Source of the DNA: Clostridium sp. DL-VIII
GTDB lineage: Bacteria; Bacillota; Clostridia; Clostridiales; Clostridiaceae
DNA length: 64,000 nucleotides
Assembly: GCF_000230835.1 (NCBI RefSeq)
Contig: NZ_CM001240.1
Coordinates: 1,000,501-1,064,500, forward strand
Direction: 5' to 3'
Part shown: piece after piece, positions 1 to 9,834 of the stretch
How the letters are laid out: each line of letters opens with the position of its first letter
Numbering within the stretch: position 1 is the first letter of the stretch
The notes under the pieces: generated by a model
What the model was told of the DNA's origin: nothing
Seen by the model: only the letters and a program-made list of their open reading frames with translations
Databases searched by the model: none
Position numbers and translations under genes: made by a program

Positions 1-1
1 A

Positions 2-76
2 GAATATTATAAACAAGTAAATGCGGAACATGAAAATATATTAGAAAGCCTGTCATGTGAAGAACTGCCATACTAA
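2..76 (+). CDS. 3' end of an unidentified gene cut by the window edge
   Basis: Reading from base 2, 24 codons stay open to a TAA, ending in ESLSCEELPY. The fragment is acidic and too short to place in a family. It may simply be an open stretch, but its composition resembles a real C-terminus. Confidence 0.4.
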   Translation, partial: EYYKQVNAEHENILESLSCEELPY

Positions 77-837
77 ATACATAAGGGGAGAAATTCCCTA
101 CAAATAAAGGAATAATAAGGACAAGCACTTTGCACCAGTATCTTATGATAAAAGAAAATAGTACAAGCCTTTTTATGAATAATCATCAATGCCTTAAAAA
201 CAGCATGTCCAACCAGGCACCATAATATCACATAGATTTTTCATATAAACTTTACCCATTTATTTAAAATAGAGGTCAAGACCAAAAGCGAAGCGTGTCT
301 TGAGCTGTATTTTAAATAAATGTACCGTGTTATACGAAAAAACTATATAAGAGGTATCTTCTAGAGTTTCTAAATGGGGGCGGTCTTGGACTGGCTTTTT
401 TAATACCTCTACATAATTAAAAGTAGATAACAGCTTTGAAAATCGTATCACTAAAAATAATTTCACTGTAATATAATTTATTATTTTTAGTGATTGGATT
501 TTTAGAGCGGAAAAACCATGTAATCAAACATTATAGTAATAAACCTAAGCCTGTCCAAGATGGAATTGCTGTCACGATTACAATAACTTATTAAGCATTA
601 GTGATAGCAGGTCCAAGCCCCCAAAAATTCTTGTCAGCTTGTCTGACCAACTAAACTAAACTTTATCTGTATTTTTTCATACCAGAAACAATAATTATCA
701 ATGTACCGTAAAAGTACATTAAACAACATTTACAGTCAGAGGGATGGATAAATATTCTTATACATATTTTAAAGAAAGAATTTAACTACATAGTTATATA
801 TTTTAATTTATTCATTAGAGCCTCCATCCCGAAGTGC
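77..837. other. gene-free stretch left of the insertion sequence
   Basis: No reading frame here looks like a gene on either strand. The only structure seen is a hairpin at 448-493 with arms TCACTAAAAATAA and TTATTTTTAGTGA. It is AT-rich with a long loop, so it is a weak terminator candidate. Confidence 0.45.
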
Positions 838-847
838 CCCACCGGGA
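838..847. repeat. left target-site duplication of the IS element
   Basis: The ten bases CCCACCGGGA lie directly outside the left inverted repeat and recur exactly at 2422-2431 outside the right one. A 10-12 bp duplication is typical of IS231-type IS4-family elements. Confidence 0.85.
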
Positions 848-2421
848 CAATGTCATCAAGTTATAATTTAATATTTATCCAAAAGCATAAATAAGGAAAA
901 TAAATCTATTTAGTAGTAGGTTTATTTTTTGGCTAATTTTTTCTATTTGTACTTTTAGATATGTGAAATAAACCATCATCATTACAGATAATAGTTTGTA
1001 AATTAATGTATATTGCTTAGCGTTATAGAGCTCTTTTTTTATTCATTCTATTGTCCATTTGAGTAGATTTATGATTATTTCTAAGAAATTTTCTTCCAGG
1101 TCGAATAGGTATTATATTTCTTTCAATTTCTCCTTGAATAGACTTAAGTATTTTGGAACGGTTTCCACGGATTTCTTGTGATTATCATTGTTATTAATGT
1201 GTCTTTGAGCTTTCCAATCAATACATTTGTATTCACTTTATACTCAAATTTTAAATTTTTATTTTTGCAATCTTCTTTTATAACTTGATTGGCATCTTTC
1301 TTAGCTAATGCAACCATGTTTGCTAAATACATTGTTGCATAAAAATCTTGCTCTATAGCTATAACCGTTTGACCTGTAAAGTTTTCAACTTGCAATTTGT
1401 TTTTTATTTCATTATATTTGACTTCTATTCCCCAACGCTTAAAATAGAGTTCTTTAAAATCTGTTAATGAAAGATCTTCATCAAATAAATTAGTTACCAG
1501 AGTTTCTGTTATTCCAGACTCCAACTCAAGTTTTATAACTCTCATTCTTAAAATTTTATCTATATGCTTTACTTCTATTATTTGATCTGCCTTCGGTGCG
1601 TTAACAACTACTCTTAAAAATCCACTACTTACTCTAATTAAATATTTTAATTTCCTAGATTCAATAAATGTTATAAAATCTTTCGAAGGGTACCCTGTCG
1701 AATAGTATTAAGTCATTATATGATCCTAAATTAACCATTTGATCTATTAGGTTTTCTGCGATTTCTCTTTCTCCGCATCTATAATGTGTCAATTTAGAAG
1801 ATATTATCATATCATTTTCTACATCATATAATGCTGATGCTCTCGCACGTGCAACTTTTTTATTTTGATTTTCTATATATCCAAATTCATTTCGTAATTC
1901 CTCAGTATTATTTACTTCTAAAACTGTACCATCAATAGCAAGTAACCTATATTCACTATATTTCTCAAAAGGAGTATCTTTATAATACCACTTGTTTACT
2001 TGATTAAGCATATGTATAAATGCCTTAGGTGAAACCTTTTGGCGGGCCTGTGAAAAGGCTTGCTTTGTAATATTGGGATTAGATGCTATCTTTGAAAAAT
2101 TGTCCAACTCAATTTGTAAACTCTTTTTAACAAAGTTTATCATAAATAAAATAATATTTTTAAAACTCATCTTGCTTCTTCCTGTTCGTGTAAAATATGT
2201 ATCTTTCATTCTAAATTCAAATAAAAACATTATATCATCTATCAATAAACTTGTAACTCTTATTCCTTCTTTGAGATAATTTATTTTCTTCAATGTAAAA
2301 ATTCCTCCGTCAATACCTAATAATGTAGTATTTATTATAGAGGAATAATATTTAAAAACATATTTTTTGAATATTATTAATTTGAATTTCCAGTTTATCC
2401 AAGCTTAGCTTGATGACATTG
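848..2421. mobile_element. IS4-family (IS231-like) insertion sequence, 1574 bp, defective
   Basis: The ends are a perfect 13-bp inverted repeat, CAATGTCATCAAG at 848-860 and its complement at 2409-2421. Both ends are flanked by the same 10-bp target duplication. The only gene inside is an IS4-type DDE transposase on the minus strand, broken by two frameshifts. The intact duplication shows that it arrived by ordinary transposition and has decayed in place since. With no working transposase of its own it could move only if a related transposase acted in trans. Confidence 0.85.
1023..2293 (-). pseudogene. IS4-family transposase, two frameshifts
   Basis: The N-terminal 210 codons (2293 down to 1661) contain the first catalytic region, LLAIDGT, and run to LILFDR. 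One base is then missing near 1692, where the expected FDRGYPS becomes FDRVPF. The next frame continues with YLIRVSSGF, the FKRWGIEVKYNEIKNKLQVE region holding the last catalytic Glu, and a stop at 1144. A second shift near 1140 is needed to reach the basic tail IIPIRPGRKFLRN, ending at 1023. The family is a DDE transposase that cuts at the inverted repeats. This copy is inactive unless frameshifting rescues it, for which I see no slippery signal. Confidence 0.85.
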
Positions 2422-2431
2422 CCCACCGGGA
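2422..2431. repeat. right target-site duplication of the IS element
   Basis: This is an exact copy of the 10 bases at 838-847, next to the right inverted repeat. Removing the element and one copy restores a continuous 'gaagtgccccaccgggaac' sequence. Confidence 0.85.
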
Positions 2432-3315
2432 ACCCAAACAATGACCTGTCTATTTTTGGGTGGTGGATGCGGCACCCAAAGAACTATAAAGTAAATTAAC
2501 TAGTCCTTTAAAAAATACGTATATAGATATAATAATAGTAACCATATCTAATAGAAGGTAGCATTGTATTAGATCATAAATTATATGAAAGTGCGACTTG
2601 TTACTATTTGAAAAGAATAGCCTAGTTTAGCTAATAAAATTTAGTGAATTAGAACTGTTATTGCGATAGGTGGAATGATAGGGTAACGCCTTGAAACGCC
2701 TACACTAATACTCCGAATAGCATTTAATAAAGTAAATTATTAAGGGTTATAAGCTCGGTGAAGTCGGCTGAGAGTACACCCTAACAAGTAATGTTGAGGA
2801 ATAGCGAACTAGAGGTAGTCGAGTGTATGATAGGTCGGGTGTCTATAAAATATCTATGGTTAGGATGTCCCAAAGGGACTGACGAAATCGGGAATGTACG
2901 GGTCTAAAATATTAGTGCTCAGAAATGGGCATGACACAGATGTGTCGTAAATGTGGATTAGTAAAATTTTTCGTTATGAAAGTCCATATAGTGTTAAAGG
3001 CACTATGAAATTTACAGGCTTAAACTGATGACCTACGGATATATGTAAAGATGGTAATAACTGAACAAGGAAAGCTTAGAATATGGAGGTTTTACTGCCG
3101 ATGAAGTATTGATAAGGAAAACAGTAAAGTATAACTTATCTTAATCTAAGTGAGAGTGGTGGCATGAAGCAAGGAACATTTCTGTAATGGAAACGGAGCG
3201 ATAGCCACTAGACAATTGTTATTTGATAATTAAATACTGAATAATTTCAAGGTTCGAGTAAGACTAAGAGATATGAAGCTGAATTTGTAATTATACAAAG
3301 GAGGAAGTAATAGAC

Positions 3316-5127
3316 TTGGGGGAAAGCTTTAAATTAGAGAAAAGACAATCACTAAGAAATAATGAATATTACACAATGCAAAGTATATTTGATAAATTAT
3401 ATGAAAAATCAACTGAAGGATTTAGGTTTAATAATCTAATGCAATATATAACTTCAAGGAATAACATTTTACTAGCATATAGAAATATTAAGAATAATAA
3501 AGGTTCTACAACTTGTGGAACTGATAAACTTGATATAAGTTTTTTCAAAGATATGAAAACAGAGAAATTTGTTAAGCGTATCCCAAATAAATTAGCCAAC
3601 TATACTCCGAAAAGTGTAAGACGAGTTGAAATTCCTAAGCCAAATGGTAAAACTAGACCTTTAGGAATACCTTGTATTGAAGATAGAATTATTCAACAAT
3701 GTATTAAACAAATTTTAGAACCAATATGTGAAGCTAAATTCTATAAACATAGTTACGGTTTCAGACCGAATAGGTCAACTGAACATGCCATTGCGAGAGG
3801 CATGCATTTAATGAATAATGCCCATCTGCATTATGTAGTGGACATAGATATCAAAGGTTTCTTTGATAATGTTAACCACAGCAAGCTAAAAAAACAAATA
3901 TGGAATTTAGGTATTCAAGATAAAAACTTGATTAGTATAATTGGAAAGATATTAAGATCAGAAATACAAAATATGGGAAGATCTAATAAAGGTACTCCCC
4001 AAGGAGGTATAATTAGTCCTTTATTATCCAATATTGTTCTTAATGAATTAGATTGATGGATAAGCTCTCAGTGGGAAACATTTGAAACAAACCATAAATA
4101 TAGTGGTAAATCGCAAAAATACAGAGCAATTAAAGGAAGTAATTTAAAAGAAATATGGTTAGTAAGATATGCGGATGATTTTAAAATATTGTGTAGAGAT
4201 TATAAAACTGCATTTAAAATATTTAGAGCAACAAAGATGTGGCTAAAAGAAAGATTAGACCTAGATATAAGTCCAGAAAAATCAAAGGTAACCAATCTCA
4301 GGAAAAATTATACTGAATATTTAGGTTTCAAATTAATGGTTAAACCCAAACATAATAAATACGTATGCCAAAGCAGAATGTGTGATAAAGCTAAAAAGAT
4401 TACTATAAACAAGCTTAAAACTCAAATAAAAGAAATTCAAAAGCATGGGAATAGTAAGGAAGTATTAAAGTTAAATTCAATGATATTAGGAATGCATAAT
4501 TATTATAAATGTGCAACAAAGATAACACATGATTTCAGTGAAATAAATTTCTTAGTTACAAAAAACTTAGAAATACGCTTAAAGCAATGGATATCAAATA
4601 AACCTCAATTTACCGGAACATACAAACGCTTATATGGACATTATAAAGGTAGGATAAGAACAATTAATGGTATCACTATGTTTCCTATCTATGGTTGCAA
4701 AACAAGCAATGCAATGCATTTACATCGAGATATATGTAATTATACAAAACTTGGCAGAAAGAAAATACACCAAAATCTTAGGGGTTATAAACATCTAATT
4801 GATTACCAACTAAGAACAGCAAATGATAATACTGCTGAATTTAATGATAATAGAATATCTTTAATTGCTGGGCAACAAGGTAAATGTTATATAACAGGAT
4901 TGGATTTAGAAATAGGTAACATGGAATGTCACCACAAAAAACAGAAATGTGATGGTGGCACTGATGAATATAAAAATTTAGTTTGGGTATGTGGCGAAGT
5001 GCATAAGATTATACACTGTACCAAACTGGATACCATTGAAAATTATTTAGGTTTGTTGACCCTTGATAAACAAGGGATAAATCGTGTTAATTCTTTAAGA
5101 AAGTTAGTAGGAAATTCAGTTATTTAA
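3316..5127 (+). pseudogene. ltrA: group II intron reverse transcriptase/maturase (LtrA-like) with HNH domain, one in-frame TGA
   Basis: The frame is continuous for 603 residues except for a TGA at 4054-4056 (codon 247), where relatives have Trp: ...VLNELD-stop-WISSQWE. The N-terminal half holds the reverse transcriptase blocks (KPNGKTRPLGIP, SYGFRPNRS, DIDIKGFFDNV, GTPQGGIISPLLSN). The YADD active site is at residues 285-288, after the stop. Maturase domain X follows, then a C-terminal HNH endonuclease region with CYITG, ECHHKKQKCDGG and HKIIH. The protein would help its intron splice and retrohome. A TGG to TGA change leaves only the N-terminal 246 residues, so this copy is probably dead. 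Confidence 0.85.
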
Positions 5128-5146
5128 TTAAATATAATAAATTGTT

Positions 5147-5183
5147 GGAACGCCGTATGAGCTCGAAAGACTCACGTACGGTG
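5147..5183 (+). ncRNA. group II intron domain V hairpin
   Basis: GCCGTATGAG and CTCACGTACGGT form the conserved short stem capped by a GAAA-type loop (CGAAAG), just after the maturase stop. Domain V is the catalytic core of the intron RNA, and its good preservation suggests that the ribozyme itself may be intact. Confidence 0.8.
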
Positions 5184-5352
5184 TGAAGCAGGGGGAAAGA
5201 TAGAGATTGCATCAAAATCTTACCTATTGCTATTGTCAAAAGATTATGTGGTTGAAATGGAGAAGGATATTAGGAATAATTATAGACTTAAATAATATTT
5301 TTATAATTTGAATATTTAACAAAACTTAATATGTTAAAGGGAGTTGTTTTAA

Positions 5353-5595
5353 ATGAAAATCGAAGGAATTATAAGAAATGTTGATCCATTAGGAAGGGTT
5401 GTAATACCAAAAGAAATGAGAAAAGTACTTGATATTAATGAAGGAGATCCAATTGAAATAGTTAAGGTTAATAATGATATAGTGTTGAAGAAATATAGTA
5501 AGGGTTGTATATTTTGTGGAAGCGATAAAGATGTAAGTGAATTTAATAATTTGCCTGTTTGTAGTGGTTGTAGAAAGGCTTTAAGGCAGGATTAA
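5353..5595 (+). CDS. AbrB/SpoVT-type DNA-binding protein with Cys4 zinc knuckle
   Basis: This is an 80-residue protein. Residues 1-45 are a swapped-hairpin AbrB domain (IIRNVDPLGRVVIPKEMRK, then LDINEGDPIEI). The tail carries two CxxC pairs, CIFCG and CSGC, which could bind zinc. Such proteins are transition-state or phage-encoded transcription regulators that bind as dimers. It lies two bases before the next gene and upstream of a phage antirepressor, so a prophage origin is likely. Start: ATG after AAAGGGAG with about 10 bases of spacing. The target is unknown. Confidence 0.8.
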   Translation: MKIEGIIRNVDPLGRVVIPKEMRKVLDINEGDPIEIVKVNNDIVLKKYSKGCIFCGSDKDVSEFNNLPVCSGCRKALRQD

Positions 5596-5596
5596 A

Positions 5597-5989
5597 ATGG
5601 ACAGGCCGAAAAATTTACCTAACCGCCTGGAATGCGCTTATTGTCAAAAGTGTTATAGGCATGGTGGAGAATGTCAGGGGAAAAACGTTAATATGAATGA
5701 AGATGGCTGCCTTTATTTTAAAATGGATGAAAAAGGCTGTATAAGAAATATAGATCAAAGTATACCTTTTAATCTATATAGTGATATTACACCAGTTGGA
5801 ATGTGGAGAGATGGATGGACTATATATAATCAAGACACTGAAATCAGAATAAATAAGATATATGCCTTAAGCTGGAATGAAAGAAAAGGCTTGCTGTATG
5901 TTAAATGTAATTTTGATTATTTTATTAATGAGTTTAATGAAGATTATAGAAAAGAATCTAATAAACCAAATTTAAAGGTTATAAAATAA
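5597..5989 (+). CDS. Cys-rich hypothetical protein, probably phage-derived
   Basis: This is a 130-residue protein with a Cys-rich N-terminus (CAYCQKCYRHGGEC, then CLYF and GCIRN) followed by a mixed alpha/beta region without known motifs. It starts one base after the AbrB-like gene's stop, so the two are probably translated together. The cysteines suggest a small metal-binding fold. I do not recognise a family. Confidence 0.6.
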   Translation: MDRPKNLPNRLECAYCQKCYRHGGECQGKNVNMNEDGCLYFKMDEKGCIRNIDQSIPFNLYSDITPVGMWRDGWTIYNQDTEIRINKIYALSWNERKGLLYVKCNFDYFINEFNEDYRKESNKPNLKVIK

Positions 5990-6066
5990 GTCATATGAAA
6001 AAATGAATATTTTGTATTATTGATAGAGTATTAAAAGATAAAATTCTTATGAAAGGGGATAAGCAA

Positions 6067-6822
6067 GTGGGAGGCTTACTAATTTTCAAAAATGAAAGAT
6101 TTGGTGAAATAAGATGGATGAAGATTAATAATAAGGATTATGCCGTTGGAATTGATATAGCAAAAGCTTTAGGATATAAAAATCCAAGAGATGCACTTTT
6201 AAGACATTGCAGGGGCGTCGTGAAACACGACATAGGGGTAATTACCGGAAAGAGAAAAGATGGAACGGATGCTATTCAAAATGTAGAAATGAGTTTAATA
6301 CCTGAAGGTGATATTTTTCGCCTAGCTGCAAAATCTGAATTACCAGGAGCAGAAAAATTTGAATCATGGATTTTTGATGAGGTATTACCTAGTATACGAA
6401 AAACAGGAATGTATGCTACAGATGAATTATTAGATAATCCAGATTTACTTATTGCTGCAGCTACTAAGTTAAAAGAAGAAAGAAAAGCAAGGTTTGAAGC
6501 TGAAAAGAAAGTAAAATTACTGGAACCTAAAGGACAATTTTACGATGATGTTGCAGGATCTAAAGACTCTATTGAAATGGGTCATGTTGCAAAAGTTCTT
6601 GGAATTAAGGGAATGGGAAGAAATAGTTTATTTTCTTTGCTTCGGGAAAAGAAGGTTTTAGACAAAAATAATATTCCTTATCAGCAGTATGTAGATTTAG
6701 GATATTTTAGAGTATTGGAGCAGAAATACTCAGTACCTAGTGGGGAAACGAAAATTAATATAAAAACAATGGTGTTTCAAAAAGGGATAGATTTTATAAT
6801 GAGAAAAATTAGAGAACAATGA
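6067..6822 (+). CDS. phage antirepressor (BRO-N plus KilAC domains)
   Basis: The protein has about 251 residues. The N-terminal BRO domain reads IFKNERFGEIRWMKINNKDY, then DIAKALGYKNPRDAL, then LIPEGDIFRLAAKSELPGAEKFE. The C-terminal KilAC-type domain (from about residue 160) reads MGHVAKVLGI, GRNSLFSLLRE and QYVDLGYFRV. Antirepressors relieve lysogenic repression in prophages. I prefer the GTG at 6067, which has AAAGGGG at a good distance and matches family N-termini; an ATG at 6049 would add six residues. No other phage structural genes are present, so this is a remnant or a stand-alone module. Confidence 0.8.
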   Translation: MGGLLIFKNERFGEIRWMKINNKDYAVGIDIAKALGYKNPRDALLRHCRGVVKHDIGVITGKRKDGTDAIQNVEMSLIPEGDIFRLAAKSELPGAEKFESWIFDEVLPSIRKTGMYATDELLDNPDLLIAAATKLKEERKARFEAEKKVKLLEPKGQFYDDVAGSKDSIEMGHVAKVLGIKGMGRNSLFSLLREKKVLDKNNIPYQQYVDLGYFRVLEQKYSVPSGETKINIKTMVFQKGIDFIMRKIREQ

Positions 6823-6850
6823 ATTATATATTTTATGAGGATGGTATATA

Positions 6851-6895
6851 AAAAATGGAGATTTATCCTTGAAATCAGGAAAAACCTCCATTTTT
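6851..6895. terminator. bidirectional terminator between antirepressor and DUF2922 gene
   Basis: Arms AAAAATGGAG and CTCCATTTTT flank a 25-base loop and give T-tracts on both strands. It sits between two convergent genes. Confidence 0.75.
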
Positions 6896-6904
6896 ATTAA
6901 AAGA

Positions 6905-7123
6905 CTAAGCTATCTCAAATTTAGTAACTTGTCTTTGAGTCAATTGAGCACCGGATTTTTTAACTAAATCGCCAGAATTAGTTTTGAAAATATTCTTGGA
7001 AATTATAGTTTCCATAAGTGCATTGACGTCATCTTTAGTAAGCGTAGATTTAACACCACTAACGCTTAAAGTAGTCTTTAAGCCAGCTTCAGTTAAAAAA
7101 GTCATAGCTAAAGTATATTCCAT
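6905..7123 (-). CDS. DUF2922 family small protein
   Basis: This is a 72-residue protein, MEYTLAMTFLTEAGLK through a beta-rich middle (TLSVSGVKSTLTKDDVNALM) to QLTQRQVTKFEIA. That is the usual length and pattern of DUF2922, a Firmicutes family of unknown function. It follows the DUF1659 gene by 43 bases on the same strand with an AGGAGG-like site, and the two families are regularly found as a pair. No function can be inferred from the sequence. Confidence 0.8.
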   Translation of the reverse strand: MEYTLAMTFLTEAGLKTTLSVSGVKSTLTKDDVNALMETIISKNIFKTNSGDLVKKSGAQLTQRQVTKFEIA

Positions 7124-7166
7124 TTAACATACCTCCAATCTTAAAAATTTACGTAAGATCATGATC

Positions 7167-7391
7167 TTATGCATTTGCTAAAATAGAAGATTCATTAATA
7201 AAGTAATCTCTAGTCTTAGCTTCCATAACGTCTTTTATTGCATCAGCAACATCATAGACATTTTGAGGAGCAGCATCTGTTTTCACACTAGAAAAAGTCT
7301 TCTTACTGTAGATTGCGTCCCCTGCTTTATCAGTCCCGCTTTGAACTTCAATGCTTAGGGATGCGGTTTCAATTGATTTAGTTACAGCCAT
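7167..7391 (-). CDS. DUF1659 family small protein
   Basis: The 74-residue protein begins MAVTKSIETASLSIEVQSG and ends INESSILANA, matching DUF1659, which is usually encoded just before DUF2922. I place the start at 7391, where AAGGAGG lies 7-8 bases upstream; the longer frame beginning at 7409 starts on that ribosome site and is unlikely. It probably forms a two-gene operon with the downstream DUF2922 gene. Function unknown. Confidence 0.8.
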   Translation of the reverse strand: MAVTKSIETASLSIEVQSGTDKAGDAIYSKKTFSSVKTDAAPQNVYDVADAIKDVMEAKTRDYFINESSILANA

Positions 7392-7520
7392 GTGTTTTAC
7401 CTCCTTCATTTTGTTTTCATAAAGGATATATGGATAAATGATTGATATTACATAAATAGATGAAAATTATTTGGTTTTCTATGAACAAAAGAACTAAAAC
7501 AGATTAAAGATATTGAAAGG

Positions 7521-7670
7521 ATGAATATGAAAAGTGAATGTTTTATTGAAGGACAAATTAGTATATTTGATTTGCCAGTTATAGAGATTGTAAAACCAAA
7601 GAAAATCATGATTAAAGAAGAAAATAAAGAAATAGATAAGTTTGATAGTATTACTAAATTGTATTCATAA
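7521..7670 (+). CDS. small hypothetical protein (49 aa)
   Basis: An open frame begins MNMKSECFIEGQISIFDLPV and continues with a basic tail ending KLYS, with GAAAGG just upstream. The 'EGQ-S-FD' start resembles small phage or plasmid proteins, but I cannot name one. It may be the decayed start of a longer gene continued at 7687. Confidence 0.4.
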   Translation: MNMKSECFIEGQISIFDLPVIEIVKPKKIMIKEENKEIDKFDSITKLYS

Positions 7671-7686
7671 TAAAGTTACTACTAAA

Positions 7687-7803
7687 ATGTTAAAGGATGA
7701 ATTAGAAAGAGATATAAGAGTGACTAGAAGAATTAAAAATACATTAAGAGGTAAGAGAATATTGGAATGGTACATCCCAAAATCATCCAAAGTTATATTA
7801 TGA
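7687..7803 (+). CDS. small hypothetical protein (38 aa), possibly a fragment
   Basis: A short frame, MLKDELERDIRVTRRIKNTL to SSKVIL, is strongly basic. Its ribosome site is poor. It follows the previous small ORF by 16 bases and may be part of the same decayed gene. Confidence 0.25.
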   Translation: MLKDELERDIRVTRRIKNTLRGKRILEWYIPKSSKVIL

Positions 7804-7947
7804 GATTAGTAATGAAAAGCAAAATTAATACTATTAGTAAAATTACGAATAAGATTATGTATTAATGAAATGCTTTAGTAGTGTTGGGAAAAGGCTTAAA
7901 CTTTGTAAATAATATAAATAAAAGTTACCGGAATCTGGTTTAAAGAT

Positions 7948-8013
7948 ACAACCTTTGGGTTTATACTGAAGAACTTATTGAAACTTCTGTTGATTATTAA
8001 ATTTATTTATAAT
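7948..8013 (+). promoter_or_regulatory. 66-bp promoter block, copy A
   Basis: The block starts ACAACCTTTGGGTTT, continues CTGAAGAACTTATTG then AAACTTCTG, and ends at TATAAT (8008-8013). The same 66 bases recur without indels at 23703, 37465 and 46790. AACC-TTTG-GGTT and GAAG...CTTC are dyads. The -35 region is poor, suggesting an activator. It lies 87 bases before the esterase start. Confidence 0.7.
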
Positions 8014-8100
8014 AAAAAATGGAGAGCTGTATAAAAAGGAATCTGAAAGTCGTATAAATGAAGGCTTAGAGATTATTTTGAAAAATGGAGGAAACAATCT

Positions 8101-9834
8101 ATGAGAAATAACAAACAAATTATTTTGACTGTATTGGCTGGTGTAATGACACTTTCTCTTGTAACTACTTTCTGCATAACGGAAAAAAATTCTGTTGCAA
8201 AGGCTTCGACAACATCAGTAGAAAGTGCAACAGAACAATCTGGGACAGTTGTTGCAGGGCCTAATATCGCTGTTGTTGAGACAGAGGCTGGAAAAGTTCA
8301 GGGATACAGTAGGAATGGCATTTATACCTATCATGGAGTTCCATATGCTGAGGCAAAAGAAAGATTCGTTCCAGCAGAGAAAGTAGAGCACTGGGATGGG
8401 GTCAAACTTGCTTTTGATTATGGTCCGATATCGCCACAACAACAGAGAGCAGGCGGATCTGATAGCAGCTGGGAAAATCCGTCTAGACAGTTTGCTATGG
8501 ACAATAATAGTCAGAATCTGAACATCTGGACACCTGGTATTAATGATAATGCAAAGAGACCGGTGATGGTATGGCTACATGGCGGTGGATTTTCAACAGG
8601 ATCATCTGCACAAACAGCTGCTTATGATGGCGCGAATCTTAGCCAAAAAGGAGATGTTGTAGTTGTCTCAGTAAACCATCGCCTTAATGTTCTTGGACAT
8701 TTTGATCTTTCTCAATATGGTGAAAAGTACAAATACTCTGAAAATGTAGGAATTACTGATATCGTAGATTCTCTTAAATGGATTCGTGACAATATTACAC
8801 AGTTTGGTGGTGATCCTAATAACATTACGGTATTTGGAGAGTCAGGTGGAGGCGCTAAGGTACTTGCACTTATGACAAGCCCATATGCAAAAGGACTTTT
8901 CCAGAAAGGAATTGTTGAGAGTGGTGCGACAGAAACAATGGGAGTTAGCTTTACGTCAAAGGAAGCCAGTAAAAGGGTGACAGAACTTACACTTCAAAAC
9001 CTTGGAATTACTGCAGATCAGATAGAAAAATTGCAGACTATTCCATATGAACAACTGTCACAAGCATCTGACAAAGCACTCCAGCAGACAGCGGATGAAC
9101 TTCATATTCCGGCAGCACTTGGGACAGGATATGGATTATCATGGGAACCGGTAGTAGATGGAGACTATATGCCTACAAGTCCGGTAACAGAAAAAGGCTT
9201 TGCGGAAGCTGGCAAGGATATACCGCTCCTAATTGGATCAAACCTCACAGAGTGGACAGCCTTTTCACAAATCAGCAATATGGCGAAAGCACAGTCAGAT
9301 AATCCAAATACATGGAGTGAAGAAGAAATTGACAAGCATTTGAAGGACACTTATGGAGATAAGGCAGATGAAATTGTAAATGCATTTCTTAAAGCATATC
9401 CTGATAAAAAGAAGGCTGATGCAATATATGTTGATTCAACTACAATCAGACTACCGCTTTTAAAGATTATGTCTCACAAGGCAGATCAACAGGGAGCACC
9501 TGTTTATTCTTATGTTTTCAGCTGGGAATCTCCGGTTATGAATGGTGTTTTCACATCATACCACACATCAGAGATACCATTTGTATTTAACAATATAGAT
9601 AAAGCGGATACAACGATTGGTGGAGGTGAAGATGCCAAGATTCTGGAAGACCGAATGAGCCAGGCATGGATCAATTTCGCAAGGAACGGTAAACCAAGTT
9701 CTGACAATTTACCTGAGTGGGAAGCCTATGACCGTCAAGGTGGTGCGACAATGATTTTTGATAACAAAGTAAAGCTTATGCATAACCATGATAAAGAGCT
9801 TATGAAGCTTCTGGCACCAGATTATCAATATTAA
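8101..9834 (+). CDS. secreted type-B carboxylesterase (para-nitrobenzyl esterase-like)
   Basis: A 577-residue alpha/beta hydrolase. An N-terminal signal peptide ends near SVAKA, so the enzyme should be exported. The core has the oxyanion loop WLHGGGFSTG (His160), the nucleophile elbow FGESGGGAK (Ser248), a probable acid in SNLTEWT (Glu384) and the catalytic His in YHTSEIPFVF (His488). Type-B esterases hydrolyse carboxylic esters; the natural substrate cannot be read from sequence. The length is normal. It follows promoter block A and GGAGGAAACAATCT, and ends in a long hairpin. It is the intact member of a family with a second intact copy at 35313 and broken copies at 22410, 42622 and 56446. 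Confidence 0.9.
   Translation: MRNNKQIILTVLAGVMTLSLVTTFCITEKNSVAKASTTSVESATEQSGTVVAGPNIAVVETEAGKVQGYSRNGIYTYHGVPYAEAKERFVPAEKVEHWDGVKLAFDYGPISPQQQRAGGSDSSWENPSRQFAMDNNSQNLNIWTPGINDNAKRPVMVWLHGGGFSTGSSAQTAAYDGANLSQKGDVVVVSVNHRLNVLGHFDLSQYGEKYKYSENVGITDIVDSLKWIRDNITQFGGDPNNITVFGESGGGAKVLALMTSPYAKGLFQKGIVESGATETMGVSFTSKEASKRVTELTLQNLGITADQIEKLQTIPYEQLSQASDKALQQTADELHIPAALGTGYGLSWEPVVDGDYMPTSPVTEKGFAEAGKDIPLLIGSNLTEWTAFSQISNMAKAQSDNPNTWSEEEIDKHLKDTYGDKADEIVNAFLKAYPDKKKADAIYVDSTTIRLPLLKIMSHKADQQGAPVYSYVFSWESPVMNGVFTSYHTSEIPFVFNNIDKADTTIGGGEDAKILEDRMSQAWINFARNGKPSSDNLPEWEAYDRQGGATMIFDNKVKLMHNHDKELMKLLAPDYQY

Larger units (their letters stand above)
2591..5227 (+). mobile_element. group II intron with maturase gene, about 2.64 kb
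   Basis: The 5' end GTGCGACTTG matches the GUGYG start of bacterial group II introns. A long non-coding structured stretch follows, then the maturase gene, then a domain V hairpin at 5147-5183 and a domain VI-like segment ending about CTTACCTAT at 5227. A candidate EBS1, TTTCGT at 2969-2974, can pair with the last six bases of the upstream exon, ATGAAA, with one G-U pair. The 3' boundary was chosen because it ends in AT and joins the two exons in frame; it could be off by a few bases. Splicing may still work if maturase is supplied in trans. Confidence 0.8.
2541..5290 (+). pseudogene. small unidentified ORF split by the group II intron
   Basis: Before the intron, one frame reads YLIEGSIVLDHKLYE up to base 2590. 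After the proposed 3' splice site the same frame continues MLLSKDYVVEMEKDIRN and ends at a TAA near 5295. Joined, this gives a short acidic C-terminal tail. The upstream frame closes at a TAA near 2540, so only a fragment remains. I do not recognise the family. Its value is as support for the intron boundaries. Confidence 0.35.

Noticed and set aside
260..466. Minus-strand open frame of 68 codons
   Set aside because: No ribosome site and no family pattern. It lies in AT-rich DNA, overlaps a hairpin, and looks like a chance frame.
5353..7803. A functional prophage
   Set aside because: Only regulator-type and small genes are present. No integrase, terminase, capsid or lysis gene and no attachment repeats were seen.
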